Notes under the pieces: generated by a model
Told to the model about the DNA's origin: nothing
The model's database searches: none
The model's input: only the letters and a program-made list of their open reading frames with translations
Source: Lachnospiraceae bacterium
GTDB lineage: Bacteria > Bacillota > Clostridia > Lachnospirales > Lachnospiraceae
Assembly (NCBI GenBank): GCA_017431515.1
Contig: JAFRKV010000002.1
Coordinates: 1-55,673, forward strand
Direction: 5' to 3'
DNA: 55,673 bases
Program-made: the position numbers and the translations under genes
Shown here: in pieces, positions 15,681 to 24,520 of the stretch
How the letters are laid out: each line of letters begins with the position of its first letter
Position numbering within the stretch: position 1 is the first letter of the stretch

Positions 15681-17018
15681 ATGCCATATGATGTGAACAA
15701 ATATCTTCAGGCCGCGGAACATCCGCATTTCAAACGGATGGGAAAGGTGATGAAGATTGTCGGGCTGACGATCGAATCGCTCGGTCCCGAGGCAAAATTG
15801 AATGATCTGTGCAAGATCATCATCAACGAAGAACGGAATCAGGTTCTGATGGCAGAGGTGGTCGGATTCCGCGACAAACGGATTCTGCTGATGCCCTTTG
15901 AAAACACGGAGGGTCTCGGCGTCGGCTGCACCGTCATCAATACCGGGCATCCGCTGACGGTGCCTGTAGGGGATGCGCTGCTTGGGCATACTTTGGACGG
16001 GATCGGCCGGCCCACAGACGGCGCGGATCTTTCCGATCTGCCTTATGAATATCCGACGGAAGCGATGCCCCCGGATCCGATGGAGCGTGTGATCATCAAT
16101 GAGATCCTGCCCCTTGGGGTGAAAGCGGTGGACGGCATGCTGACCATCGGAAAAGGACAGCGGATCGGGATTTTTGCAGGATCCGGTGTCGGAAAAAGCA
16201 CGATCATGGGTATGTTTGCCCGCAACACCAAGGCCGATATCAACGTCATCGCGCTGATCGGCGAGCGCGGGCGCGAGGTGAGAGAGTTCGTCGAGCGGGA
16301 TCTGGGCGAAGAGGGCATGAAGCGCTCTGTTGTGGTGATTGCCACGTCGGATACGCCGGCGTTGATCCGGAACCGCGCTGCCAAGACAGCGACCGCCATC
16401 GCGGAGTATTTCCGGGATCAGGGCAAGGATGTGCTTCTGATGATGGATAACCTGACGCGGTTCTCCATGGCACAGCGGGAGATCGGGCTTGCCTCCGGAG
16501 AGCCGCCTGTGACGAGGGGCTATCCGCCCAGTGTGTATGCGGAGATGCCGCGGCTTCTGGAGCGGGCAGGCAATGCAAAGACCGGCTCCATCACGGGGCT
16601 ATATGCGGTGCTGGTGGACGGCGATGACTTCAATGAACCTATCAGCGATCTGGCGCGTTCGATCCTGGACGGCCATATCGCCTTGAGCCGCCGGATTGCG
16701 CAGAAAAACCACTATCCGGCCATCGATGTCCTGGGGAGCATCTCGAGGTGTATGAGTCAGATTGCTTCCGACGAGCAGAAAAAGACTGCCGGGCGGATCA
16801 GAAACATCATGGCGACCTACAACGAAGCCGAGGATCTTATCAACATCGGCGCCTACAAACGCGGCTCCAATCCGGCGATTGATGAAGCCATTGAAAAGAT
16901 TGACGCGGTAAACAGCTTTTTGATGCAGGGAACCCATGTGAAATATACGTTCGAGGAAATGCGCGAGGAGATGGAAGCCATTTTTGCGGCTCCTCAGGAT
17001 GCGCAGCAGGCGGGGTGA
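15681..17018 (+). CDS. fliI: Flagellum-specific export ATPase FliI
   Basis: A 445-residue F1-beta-like ATPase that energises type III export of rod, hook and filament proteins. Walker A is GSGVGKS (167-173), followed by ALIGERGREVREF, the LLMMDNLTRFSMAQREIGLASGEPP switch region and the C-terminal helical domain. The length is normal. It follows fliH by 25 bases and precedes fliJ by six. Confidence 0.97.
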   Translation: MPYDVNKYLQAAEHPHFKRMGKVMKIVGLTIESLGPEAKLNDLCKIIINEERNQVLMAEVVGFRDKRILLMPFENTEGLGVGCTVINTGHPLTVPVGDALLGHTLDGIGRPTDGADLSDLPYEYPTEAMPPDPMERVIINEILPLGVKAVDGMLTIGKGQRIGIFAGSGVGKSTIMGMFARNTKADINVIALIGERGREVREFVERDLGEEGMKRSVVVIATSDTPALIRNRAAKTATAIAEYFRDQGKDVLLMMDNLTRFSMAQREIGLASGEPPVTRGYPPSVYAEMPRLLERAGNAKTGSITGLYAVLVDGDDFNEPISDLARSILDGHIALSRRIAQKNHYPAIDVLGSISRCMSQIASDEQKKTAGRIRNIMATYNEAEDLINIGAYKRGSNPAIDEAIEKIDAVNSFLMQGTHVKYTFEEMREEMEAIFAAPQDAQQAG

Positions 17019-17024
17019 CGATAG

Positions 17025-17468
17025 ATGGCGAAATTCAACTATCGGATGCAAAGCATTCTTGATCTGAAGGTAAAACTGGAGGATCAGGAGCGGACTGCCT
17101 ATGGGCTTGCCGCCATGCGGCTCAGGGAAGAAGAGGAAAAACTCCAGGCGTTGGCGCTTCGACGGGCCGGCTATGAAAGGGTGGGGCGCGAGATGCGCGC
17201 CGGCGGCACGATTGATGTGAAAGAGCTGGAGGCAAACCGCAAAGCCGTGGAAGCGATGAAGGTCTTAATCCGCGCGCAGATGCTGGAGGTGCGCCGGGCG
17301 GAAAAGGATGTGGAGGCCGCCAGAAGGCGTCTGCAGGAAGCAATGCAGGAACGGAAGATCCATGAAAAACTGCGGGAGCATGCCTTTGAAGCGTTTGTGG
17401 AAGAACTGGAAAAAGAGGAAAGCAAGGCCGTGGATGAGCTGGTAAGTTACAGCTACAGCACGAAGTAA
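17025..17468 (+). CDS. fliJ: Flagellar export chaperone FliJ
   Basis: A 147-residue, almost wholly helical and charged protein. The opening FNYRMQSILDLKVKLEDQER is the FliJ signature, and the rest is an antiparallel coiled coil rich in Arg, Glu and Ala. FliJ acts like the gamma stalk in the FliI hexamer and links it to FlhA. Family assignment rests on the N-terminal pattern and position right after fliI. Confidence 0.9.
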   Translation: MAKFNYRMQSILDLKVKLEDQERTAYGLAAMRLREEEEKLQALALRRAGYERVGREMRAGGTIDVKELEANRKAVEAMKVLIRAQMLEVRRAEKDVEAARRRLQEAMQERKIHEKLREHAFEAFVEELEKEESKAVDELVSYSYSTK

Positions 17469-17496
17469 GGCAGTGTAAACGAAGAAGGGAAAACCA

Positions 17497-18387
17497 ATGG
17501 CAGCGGAAGACGAACAACTGGAAGCGAAACCGGCGGCCGATCCGAAAGAGGAGAAGGCCCGGCTGAAGGCGGAGAAAAAGGCCGCAAAGCGCGCCAAAAA
17601 ACGCGGAAAAAAGGGCGGCGAAGACGGCGACGATGAGGAGCGGGAGACCGTAGGCAGTAAGATTGCGGTCTTTTTTGTGACGCTCCTCATTATTTTTATC
17701 TGGCTGGCGATTTTCGCACTGCTGATCAAAGCGGATGTGGGCGGTTTCGGGTCTTCTGTGATGCGGCCGCTGATCGGCAATGTTCCGATTTTAAACAAGA
17801 TCCTGCCGGACGACCCCAACGCACCGGAGGGATCGACAGAGATTTCCACGGAGGATGCCAAGTACCGCTACAAAAACATGGATGAAGCCGTTGCCTATAT
17901 CAAGGAGCTGGAGCTGCAGCTGGCAGATGCCCAGCAGACCGATGAGGCGGATGCCGCGCATGTGGCGGAGCTGGAGGCAGAAGTGGCGAAACTGCGCACT
18001 TTAGAGCAGGAGCAGGCCTCTTACGAAGCGGAAAAACAAAAATTTTACGAAGAGGTTGTTTTTTCGGACAAAGCACCCGATATAAATGAATATATAGAGT
18101 ATTATCAGAGCATTGATCCGGAAAACGCGGAGGTCCTGTATCAGGAGGCGCTGAAGCAAAAGGCGGTCAGCGACGAGATGGACAATTACATCAAGAAGTA
18201 TTCCTCCATGAGCGCGAAAGCCGCAGCCGGAATCTTTGACGCGATGACGGATGATCTGCCGCTGGTGGCGGAGATCCTCACCAATATGGACGCCGATTCG
18301 GCAGGCGCCATTCTCGGCAAGATGAACGCGGATACGGCGGCAAAAGTGACCGAGATCATGCATCCGAAGCAGACCACCAAAAAGTAA
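17497..18387 (+). CDS. MotE/YlxF-like membrane protein
   Basis: A 296-residue protein with a very basic N-terminus (Lys/Ala-rich to about 45), one membrane helix at about 55-78 (IAVFFVTLLIIFIWLAIFALLI), a Glu-rich coiled coil (about 130-180), and a C-terminal MgtE-N-like domain (SAKAAAGIFDAMTDDLPLVAEILTNMDADSAGAILGKMNADTAAKVTEIM, with the repeated I-L-x-x-M-x-x-x-x-A pattern). This is the architecture of MotE/YlxF in the same place in Bacillus and Clostridia. MotE is reported as a stator chaperone for MotC in other bacteria; the role here is inferred. Confidence 0.82.
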   Translation: MAAEDEQLEAKPAADPKEEKARLKAEKKAAKRAKKRGKKGGEDGDDEERETVGSKIAVFFVTLLIIFIWLAIFALLIKADVGGFGSSVMRPLIGNVPILNKILPDDPNAPEGSTEISTEDAKYRYKNMDEAVAYIKELELQLADAQQTDEADAAHVAELEAEVAKLRTLEQEQASYEAEKQKFYEEVVFSDKAPDINEYIEYYQSIDPENAEVLYQEALKQKAVSDEMDNYIKKYSSMSAKAAAGIFDAMTDDLPLVAEILTNMDADSAGAILGKMNADTAAKVTEIMHPKQTTKK

Positions 18388-18477
18388 GGGTCGATCCGGC
18401 GAAAGCCGAAGACATAGAAACCTATAGGAGATCCGGCAGATCCGCCGGGCAGCACAGCAAGAAAGGAGGTAAAACGT
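18388..18477 (+). other. Small hairpins in the leader of fliK
   Basis: CGGC-GAAA-GCCG (18397-18408) is a perfect four-pair hairpin with a GNRA loop. CCGGC/GCCGG (18433-18448) is another. The fliK ribosome binding site AGGAGG follows at once. I do not recognise a known riboswitch. Confidence 0.45.
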
Positions 18478-19989
18478 TTGACGAGTGCAGCGGTATCAAA
18501 CATTACAGCCCCGGTAACACCGGCCGGCAGTAGCGCAAAGGATACCAACAAGGTTGCAGAAGGAGCGGACGTCACATTCCAGAATCTCCTGCAGAACCCG
18601 AAGCAGCAAAGCAAGTCCCTCACGGCGCAGGCGAATGCCGTGAATCCGCAGAAGGCGGACAGCGTAAACGGAGTCAATCCGGCAGAAAAGCCCTATGACG
18701 CCGTCAGCAAAAAAGAAGCGGTCAAAATCGATGACGCATCCAAGGGACAGAAGGCTGTGTACTCCGACGAGGATCTTTCCAAAGCGGAGGAAGCGGTTTC
18801 GGCATTTCAGGAAGAAGTGAAGCAGGTACTGGAAGAAGAGTTGAACGTCACCGAAGAAGAAATCGAGACGGCGATGGAGACGCTGGGACTCACATTCCTG
18901 GATCTTTCCAGCCCCGACAATCTGGTGCAGCTCATCGGCATGCTTACCGGCGCCGAAGAAAGCACCGACCTTCTGACGAACCAGAACCTGAACGGAATCA
19001 TGGCTCAGGTGTCCGAACTTGTCACGAACCTCACGGAAGAGACCGGCATCCCGATGGAAGAACTCACCGCACTGGGGATGACGGAAACGGATGACATGCA
19101 GAATGCAGAGTTTCAAAGCATTCTGACGGAAAAGGCGGTGGGAGATGCGTCACCGGAGATGGCCGATGTGAAAGCAGAGGAGAATGCTCCGGAATTTTCC
19201 GTGCGCAGCAATGACGGAAAAGACGCGGGTAAACAGGAAGTACCAAATGACCTTCCGGAAGAAGTACAGCCCGAGGATGAAATGATCCGCACGCAGCCTT
19301 TGGAAGTGAAGACTTCCGAGAACCAGACGCAGCAGGATCAAAGCGGCAGGGAATTCCAGAGTGAAAAGGAAGCGCCGAAGACCGAGATGTCTGATGCAAA
19401 CGAGAAGCCCCTGCAGGAAGTGCACGCGGCAGTTCAGCAGACCGAAGCGCGCGTGGATGCGGAAGCGATCAGACCGGAGCAGACAGATGTCCGCCCGACC
19501 GTGGATGTACGGGATCTGATGGAACAGTTCCAGCAGTTCGCAAGGACGAATATCCAGGCGGATACGACTTCCATTGAGATGCGGCTGAACCCGGAAAGCC
19601 TGGGCAGACTTCTGATTCATGTCACTGAGCAGGAAGGCAGCGTACGCGCCACGATCCAGACGCAGAACGTCGAGGTGAAAGAGGCGATGGAAAGCCAGCT
19701 CGCAGTCCTTCGCACCACGCTGGAAGGACAGGGCATCAAGGTGACAGAGGTGGAAGTCACGGTGGCCTCCCACGAGTTCGAGGAGAACCTGGAAAAAGGA
19801 AACGCCGAAGCAGGCATGGAAGAGGAACAGCAGCAGGGAGAACGCACCGGTGAGGAGGCACAGGACGGCCGTAGAAGGAACTTAAACGTCAATAATCTGG
19901 ATGAACTGCAGGGGCTGATGACAGAAGAAGAACAGCTCGCAGCGCAGATCATGAAAGACAACGGCAACTCGGTGGACTACACCGCATAA
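18478..19989 (+). CDS. fliK: Flagellar hook-length control protein FliK
   Basis: A 503-residue secreted molecular ruler. The first 340 residues are low in conservation and rich in Glu, Gln, Ala and Thr, as expected for an extended ruler. The C-terminal Flg_hook domain is clear: MRLNPESLGRLLIHVTEQEG, RATIQTQNVEVKEAM and LEGQGIKVTEVEVTV (about 365-425). A TTG start is supported by AGGAGG eight bases upstream. FliK measures the hook and switches the export gate to filament substrates by acting on FlhB. Confidence 0.92.
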   Translation: MTSAAVSNITAPVTPAGSSAKDTNKVAEGADVTFQNLLQNPKQQSKSLTAQANAVNPQKADSVNGVNPAEKPYDAVSKKEAVKIDDASKGQKAVYSDEDLSKAEEAVSAFQEEVKQVLEEELNVTEEEIETAMETLGLTFLDLSSPDNLVQLIGMLTGAEESTDLLTNQNLNGIMAQVSELVTNLTEETGIPMEELTALGMTETDDMQNAEFQSILTEKAVGDASPEMADVKAEENAPEFSVRSNDGKDAGKQEVPNDLPEEVQPEDEMIRTQPLEVKTSENQTQQDQSGREFQSEKEAPKTEMSDANEKPLQEVHAAVQQTEARVDAEAIRPEQTDVRPTVDVRDLMEQFQQFARTNIQADTTSIEMRLNPESLGRLLIHVTEQEGSVRATIQTQNVEVKEAMESQLAVLRTTLEGQGIKVTEVEVTVASHEFEENLEKGNAEAGMEEEQQQGERTGEEAQDGRRRNLNVNNLDELQGLMTEEEQLAAQIMKDNGNSVDYTA

Positions 19990-20008
19990 AACGAAAAGGA
20001 GGAATTCT

Positions 20009-20818
20009 ATGGCAGTAGATATGAGCAGTATGCTGACACAGTCCATCACGAATGGTAAAGTGGACGACATGACAGCATCCGCAAATTCTCTTTCTTCGGA
20101 AACCAATAAGACCGGAGAACAGAACCTCGGCAAGATGGACTTCATCAACCTTCTGGTCGCGGAAATGCAGTATCAGGATCCGCTGGAGCCCTCCAGCAAC
20201 ACGGATTATGTAGCGCAGATGGCGCAGTTTTCACAGGTGGACGCGTTAAATGCCATGCAGCAGAGCATGAAGAATATGCAGGCAAGCGGGCTTGTGGGAC
20301 AGACCGTGGTACTTTCCGTCACGAATGCGACGACAGGCAACACGACGGAGGTCACCGGAAAAGTGGATTTCGTGCAGTACGAAGGCAGCAAGACCTATCT
20401 TTCCGTCAACGGTTCTCTTTACAACATGGACGATCTGGAGACCGTCATCAACAGCGAATTCTACGAAGCGAATCAGATCTCCGAAGAGCTGGCGGCGTTG
20501 GTGAACAGCCTTCCCTCCGCGGACAGAGTGACGCTGGCCAATTACAATGATGTGAATAAGGCCGTGGTTGTCCGCGACGCGCTGACCACCTATCAGCTGG
20601 GCTTCATTGATGCGGATGTGCTGTCGAAGCTGTCCGAGATTCAGGCGGCGATGGAGCAGATCATCAATGCGGAAGCGGAGCGCCAGAGAGAAGAAGCGGA
20701 GAAGCTGGCGGCCCAGACCAAGGAAGCGGAAGAGAATCAGGAAAAGGATACCACGACGGAGCAGACGGCAGAGACCGCGGCTGAATCCGGCGCAGTCACC
20801 GCGGCAGAGGAAGGATAA
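20009..20818 (+). CDS. flgD: Flagellar hook capping protein FlgD
   Basis: A 269-residue hook scaffold. The conserved part is LGKMDFINLLVAEMQYQDPLEPSSNTDYVAQMAQFSQVDALNAM (about 45-90), followed by a Tudor-like region with VGQTVVLS and VTGKVDFVQY. From about residue 205 the protein runs into a charged Glu/Ala/Gln tail that is not part of the family core. AGGAGG precedes the ATG. FlgD caps the growing hook and is not in the finished flagellum. Confidence 0.94.
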   Translation: MAVDMSSMLTQSITNGKVDDMTASANSLSSETNKTGEQNLGKMDFINLLVAEMQYQDPLEPSSNTDYVAQMAQFSQVDALNAMQQSMKNMQASGLVGQTVVLSVTNATTGNTTEVTGKVDFVQYEGSKTYLSVNGSLYNMDDLETVINSEFYEANQISEELAALVNSLPSADRVTLANYNDVNKAVVVRDALTTYQLGFIDADVLSKLSEIQAAMEQIINAEAERQREEAEKLAAQTKEAEENQEKDTTTEQTAETAAESGAVTAAEEG

Positions 20819-20833
20819 AAGGGAGAAAAGCCT

Positions 20834-21226
20834 ATGACAAGGATCGCGAACCCACATGCTTCCATCGAGCAGATGACAAATGAATATCTGAGGGTCGGAA
20901 GCAGTCGAGCAGCGACCGGGGAAAACGGACTTTCCTTTGAAGAGATCCTTTCTGGAAAAGCAACGGAGAGTGACAAACTGAAATTCTCCAAACATGCGAG
21001 CGAGCGCCTTTCCACACGCAGCATCGACCTCACGGAGGAGATGAGCAGGCGCCTGCAGGAAGGCGTGAAGCGCGCAGGAGAAAAAGGGATCAAGGATTCC
21101 CTGGTTGTCGTGGATTCCTACGCGTTTATCGTAAACGTGCCCAACAAGACGGTCGTGACCGCCATGGATCAGGGAGAAACGGGAGACCACATTTTTACCA
21201 ACATTGACGGCGCAGTCATCGCTTGA
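20834..21226 (+). CDS. TIGR02530-family flagellar operon protein
   Basis: A 130-residue protein that always sits between flgD and flgE in Firmicutes operons and belongs to TIGR02530. The recognisable core is LKFSKHASERLSTRSIDL, then a helical stretch and SLVVVDSYAFIVNVPNKTVVTAMD. The function is not established; the location suggests a part in hook assembly. It starts 15 bases after flgD. Confidence 0.85.
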   Translation: MTRIANPHASIEQMTNEYLRVGSSRAATGENGLSFEEILSGKATESDKLKFSKHASERLSTRSIDLTEEMSRRLQEGVKRAGEKGIKDSLVVVDSYAFIVNVPNKTVVTAMDQGETGDHIFTNIDGAVIA

Positions 21227-21311
21227 CCGGACCCAACGGGAGGTCAAAGGCTCTTAAACGACAGAGAGAGCCGAAGCGGGGCGCCACCTACAAAACAGGA
21301 GGAAATGCCTT
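21227..21311 (+). other. Hairpin-bearing leader before flgE
   Basis: GGCTCT (21249-21254) pairs with AGAGCC (21267-21272) inside a possible outer AGGT/ACCT closure (21241-21244 with 21286-21289). No T-run follows. AGGAGG for flgE comes next. It may tune flgE expression, but that is inference. Confidence 0.4.
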
Positions 21312-23333
21312 ATGATGAGATCACTTTACTCGGCAGTGGCCGGGCTTAAGAACCACCAGACCAAGATGGACGTTATCGGTAACAACATCAGTAACGTCAA
21401 CACCATGGCCTTCAAGTCATCCAGCGTGACTTTCAGCGATATTATTTACCAGACTCTTTCCGGCGCATCAGGTCCGAACCAGACCCTCGGCGGTGTCAAC
21501 GCCAAGCAGATTGGTCTTGGTATGAGTACAGCCGCGACCTCCATGAACATCACGGGCTCCGGTTCCGCACAAACAACCGGAAAACCCTTTGACCTGCGCT
21601 TAAACGACGCCGGCAATTCCACCAACTTTTTCGTAGTGAATAACGGGACGCAGAACGTCTACACGAGAGACGGCTGCTTTTACATCGACGGCGCGGGCAC
21701 GCTCTGCATGGACTCCACAGGATATAAGCTGATGGGATGGCTGGCAGATATTGACACCGGAGAAGTCATCACCTCCGGCGACGTGGTGCCGCTTGCAATT
21801 ATGGATACGCCGAACCTCACCAGCCCTCCGGAAGCAACGGAGAATGCTTATGCGTCCGGTATCATCGATAAGGATACGCCGGATCTTTCCAGCACGCAGG
21901 GTTACACCATGGCGCTCGAGTTCTTCGATGACCTTGGATACCCGTATTCTGCAAGGTTTACGGTGCGACTTGCCAGTGACGACGGCAGTGTATACACCGT
22001 GAAACTTTCTCAGATCCTGGATCAGAACGGTGTGGATGTGCTGAAAGAAGTTATGGAATCCCAAGGAATCAGTTTAGATCAGGTATTTGGAAGTGCCAGT
22101 ACCAGCAATTATTCTTTAAATGCTGGTATTCCCTATATCACAAGTGACAACCTCTCAACCGGTACGCAGGGAGATTGGGTTTATGATACTGCAGAGTCAA
22201 CGACTTATTCTGGAGGAATTGTGGGACATATATCCAGTGCCACTACCGGGGAAAGTATTTACTTCAATAAGAACGGAAAACTATACGAAGATAAGGCTGG
22301 CACACAGGCATGGGCCGATACCCATCCCACGCAGAATTGGGGACAGATTCTGGATTTGACACATCCATGGTCAGATACGGAATCCAATACCATCTCCATT
22401 GACGGTTCCGGCAACTTCACGCTGAAGCAGATTACGGCAGGAGAAGCCTCGGCAATTGAGAAAGCAAACTGGTACTTTCTGTCCTCCGCCGATGCGGCTG
22501 GCACATGGCCAGTGACCTATGGCAATTACACCTATCCGGATCCTGCTGTGAAGAATCCGTCGGATACATGGGCAGGATATTTCATCAATATCTCCACCAA
22601 CCGTCTGGTTGCGGTGAATACGGCGGGTATCCTGTACGAGTATGACAACGCAACTGATAAATACGTGGCGTCGTCTCTGGGGCTTGATAATATCTTAGAA
22701 GGGTTTGACGCGGACACCAGTAGTATGAGCGTGTCTGGCAAGACATTGACCGCAACCTATACCGATTATGACTTGACTTTCTCTAAGGCAGACGGTTCTT
22801 TTGCCGGTATCGATGATCAGGATTCTGTATTCCTGTATGGTGCCACTTTGGGACCGAACTTCCACAACATCAGCATTGACTTCACGTCGCTCCGCAACGC
22901 CAACAATGGCAAGAAGTCCACGGCAGGCATGGACAGCGGTACTTCCGCCATCGATACCACCGGCGCAGGTAAGAAACTCGGATCTTTGGTAGGTGTGGCA
23001 GTCCAGAACGATGGAAAGATTTACGGTTCCTATGACAACGGGAATACGGTACTCCTTGGGCAGGTCGCGGCAGCGCACTTTGCAAATGCCTCCGGTCTTG
23101 AGAAGATCGGCGAGTCCTGCTACGATACGACCCTGAACTCCGGCGACGCGGTCATCGGGGATATCAGCGCAGATGGTTCTTCCATGACGTCCGGCGAGAT
23201 CGAAATGTCAAACGTAGACCTCTCCGCTGAGTTCACAGACATGATCACGACGCAGCGTGGTTTCCAGGCAAACAGCCGTGTCATCACCACCTCCGACACG
23301 CTTCTGGAAGAGTTGATCAACCTGAAGAGATAA
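21312..23333 (+). CDS. flgE: Flagellar hook protein FlgE, with a large variable insert
   Basis: The hook subunit, 673 residues here compared with roughly 260 in Bacillus and 400 in E. coli. The N-terminal D0 helix is LYSAVAGLKNHQTKMDVIGNNISNVNT. The C-terminal D0 helix is VDLSAEFTDMITTQRGFQANSRVITTSDTLLEELINL. Between them the usual D1/D2 strands (for example MALEFFDDLGYPYSARFTV) are joined by an extra stretch at about 260-530 that is rich in Ser, Thr, Asn, Trp and Tyr and looks like a surface-exposed domain. The DNA of this stretch is more AT-rich than its surroundings. Two adjacent ATGs are possible starts. Confidence 0.93.
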   Translation: MMRSLYSAVAGLKNHQTKMDVIGNNISNVNTMAFKSSSVTFSDIIYQTLSGASGPNQTLGGVNAKQIGLGMSTAATSMNITGSGSAQTTGKPFDLRLNDAGNSTNFFVVNNGTQNVYTRDGCFYIDGAGTLCMDSTGYKLMGWLADIDTGEVITSGDVVPLAIMDTPNLTSPPEATENAYASGIIDKDTPDLSSTQGYTMALEFFDDLGYPYSARFTVRLASDDGSVYTVKLSQILDQNGVDVLKEVMESQGISLDQVFGSASTSNYSLNAGIPYITSDNLSTGTQGDWVYDTAESTTYSGGIVGHISSATTGESIYFNKNGKLYEDKAGTQAWADTHPTQNWGQILDLTHPWSDTESNTISIDGSGNFTLKQITAGEASAIEKANWYFLSSADAAGTWPVTYGNYTYPDPAVKNPSDTWAGYFINISTNRLVAVNTAGILYEYDNATDKYVASSLGLDNILEGFDADTSSMSVSGKTLTATYTDYDLTFSKADGSFAGIDDQDSVFLYGATLGPNFHNISIDFTSLRNANNGKKSTAGMDSGTSAIDTTGAGKKLGSLVGVAVQNDGKIYGSYDNGNTVLLGQVAAAHFANASGLEKIGESCYDTTLNSGDAVIGDISADGSSMTSGEIEMSNVDLSAEFTDMITTQRGFQANSRVITTSDTLLEELINLKR

Positions 23334-23365
23334 TGACATTAAGTAACTTTCATGCGTCATAAAAG

Positions 23366-23405
23366 AAAGCCCGGATTCGTAGATGTACGAGTCCGGGCTT
23401 TTTCT
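23366..23405 (+). terminator. Strong rho-independent terminator after flgE
   Basis: AAGCCCGGA/TCCGGGCTT with TCGTA/TACGA above it gives a stem of about 14 pairs, followed by TTTTT. It divides the fla/che genes into two units. The following 120 bases up to the next promoter hold no gene or structure that I recognise. Confidence 0.88.
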
Positions 23406-23526
23406 CATGATCAAGTACGTCCGGCCGCCTCTCAGCAAGCCACTTGCAGGTTTTACTTCCAAACCAGAATTTTGTCGCAAACGGTGTTCTTTGACGGTGC
23501 ACCACTCGCAGTTTAGTGGTTTTTCC

Positions 23527-23555
23527 TTGACTTTTTCGGTTTTTTTTGCTATAAA
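23527..23555 (+). promoter_or_regulatory. Promoter of the second flagellar unit
   Basis: TTGACT (23527-23532), 17 bases, TATAAA (23550-23555). It leaves a leader of about 155 bases before motA. Confidence 0.65.
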
Positions 23556-23568
23556 TAAGAGACAGGGA

Positions 23569-23602
23569 GGCATTTTCCAATTCCAAGGGACTGGAAAGTG
23601 CC
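23569..23602 (+). promoter_or_regulatory. Leader hairpin upstream of motA
   Basis: GGCATTTTCCA pairs with TGGAAAGTGCC (one T-G mismatch) around an 11-base loop and is followed by TTTCTG. It begins about seven bases after the expected start of transcription. It could be a weak attenuator or a 5' stabilising hairpin. Confidence 0.4.
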
Positions 23603-23716
23603 TTTCTGTGTGTGTTGTTGAAAATCTTAAAAAAAAATAGACAACAGGGGCAAAGTCGGGTAAGATATTATAAGGGCTGAGAGTATGCCTATTTTTAACA
23701 TGGAAGGTGAGTAAAC

Positions 23717-24520
23717 TTGGATATAGCGTCGCTAGCGGGCATGGCGATGGGACTGGTCATGGTCATATTTGGTATCGTCAGTTCCGGTGGTGTCTCCGCG
23801 ATCGGAAACTTTATTGATATACCGTCTGTGATCATCACGATCGGTGGGTCTATTACCGGTACCTTGGCCTGCTTTAAAATGACGGATTTCATCGCCGGGC
23901 TCAAATCTCTGACGATGTCTTTAAAGGATCCGAAATATGACGTGGGAGAGGTGATTACGCAGATCATATCCCTTTCCAATGTCGCCAGAAAAGAAGGTCT
24001 GCTTGCTTTGGAAGAAGCGGCCAACGGGATCGAAGATCCGTTCCTGAAGAAGGGCATCATGCTGGTGGTCGACGGTACCGATCCGGAGCTGGTGCGCGGC
24101 ATTATGGAGACAGAACTGGCCTGTGTGGAGGGGCGGCATAAAAAGGTCATCGGTTTCTGGGCGAGATGGGAAGCCCTGGGACCCGCATGGGGCATGATCG
24201 GGACCCTGATCGGTCTCGTGAACATGCTGAAGAACCTGGAGGATGCATCCACCATCGGACCGAACATGGCGGTCGCGTTGTTGACCACGTTGTACGGATC
24301 CCTGATCGCAAACTGGATCTGTGCCCCCACCGGCGCCAAGCTGGCGGTGAATAACGATAACGAAATGATGGTAAAAGAGGTTGCCGTCGAGGGACTGCTT
24401 TCGATTCAGGCCGGGGAGAACCCGCGCGTCATCGAAGAGAAGCTGAAATCCTTCCTGGCTCCCGCAGTCAGAGACAGCCTTACGACTGGTGATAATCCGG
24501 CTGGAGGCGGGGAAGGCTGA
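23717..24520 (+). CDS. motA: Flagellar stator protein MotA
   Basis: A 267-residue MotA/PomA-type subunit with four membrane helices: two near the N-terminus (about 1-50) and two after the cytoplasmic loop (about 150-215). The conserved WARWEALGPAWGMIGTLIGLVNML carries the Pro and Gly typical of helix 3, and ALLTTLYGSLIAN is helix 4. It starts at TTG 23717, six bases after AAGGTGA. It forms the 5:2 ion-driven stator with MotB and pushes on FliG. The length is nearer the Bacillus MotP/PomA class; ion choice cannot be told from this. Confidence 0.94.
   Translation: MDIASLAGMAMGLVMVIFGIVSSGGVSAIGNFIDIPSVIITIGGSITGTLACFKMTDFIAGLKSLTMSLKDPKYDVGEVITQIISLSNVARKEGLLALEEAANGIEDPFLKKGIMLVVDGTDPELVRGIMETELACVEGRHKKVIGFWARWEALGPAWGMIGTLIGLVNMLKNLEDASTIGPNMAVALLTTLYGSLIANWICAPTGAKLAVNNDNEMMVKEVAVEGLLSIQAGENPRVIEEKLKSFLAPAVRDSLTTGDNPAGGGEG

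Noticed and set aside
18388-18477. A c-di-GMP riboswitch before fliK, suggested by a GNRA hairpin
   Set aside because: The conserved three-way junction and the receptor sequence of the GEMM family are not present.
23383-23640. An 85-codon plus-strand open frame after flgE, considered as flbD
   Set aside because: It starts inside the terminator, has no ribosome binding site, and does not resemble FlbD. The promoter at 23527 lies within it.
23628-23675. A sigma-28 promoter before motA
   Set aside because: The GTCGGGTA sequence matches the -10 consensus GCCGATAT poorly and no TAAA box is at the right distance.
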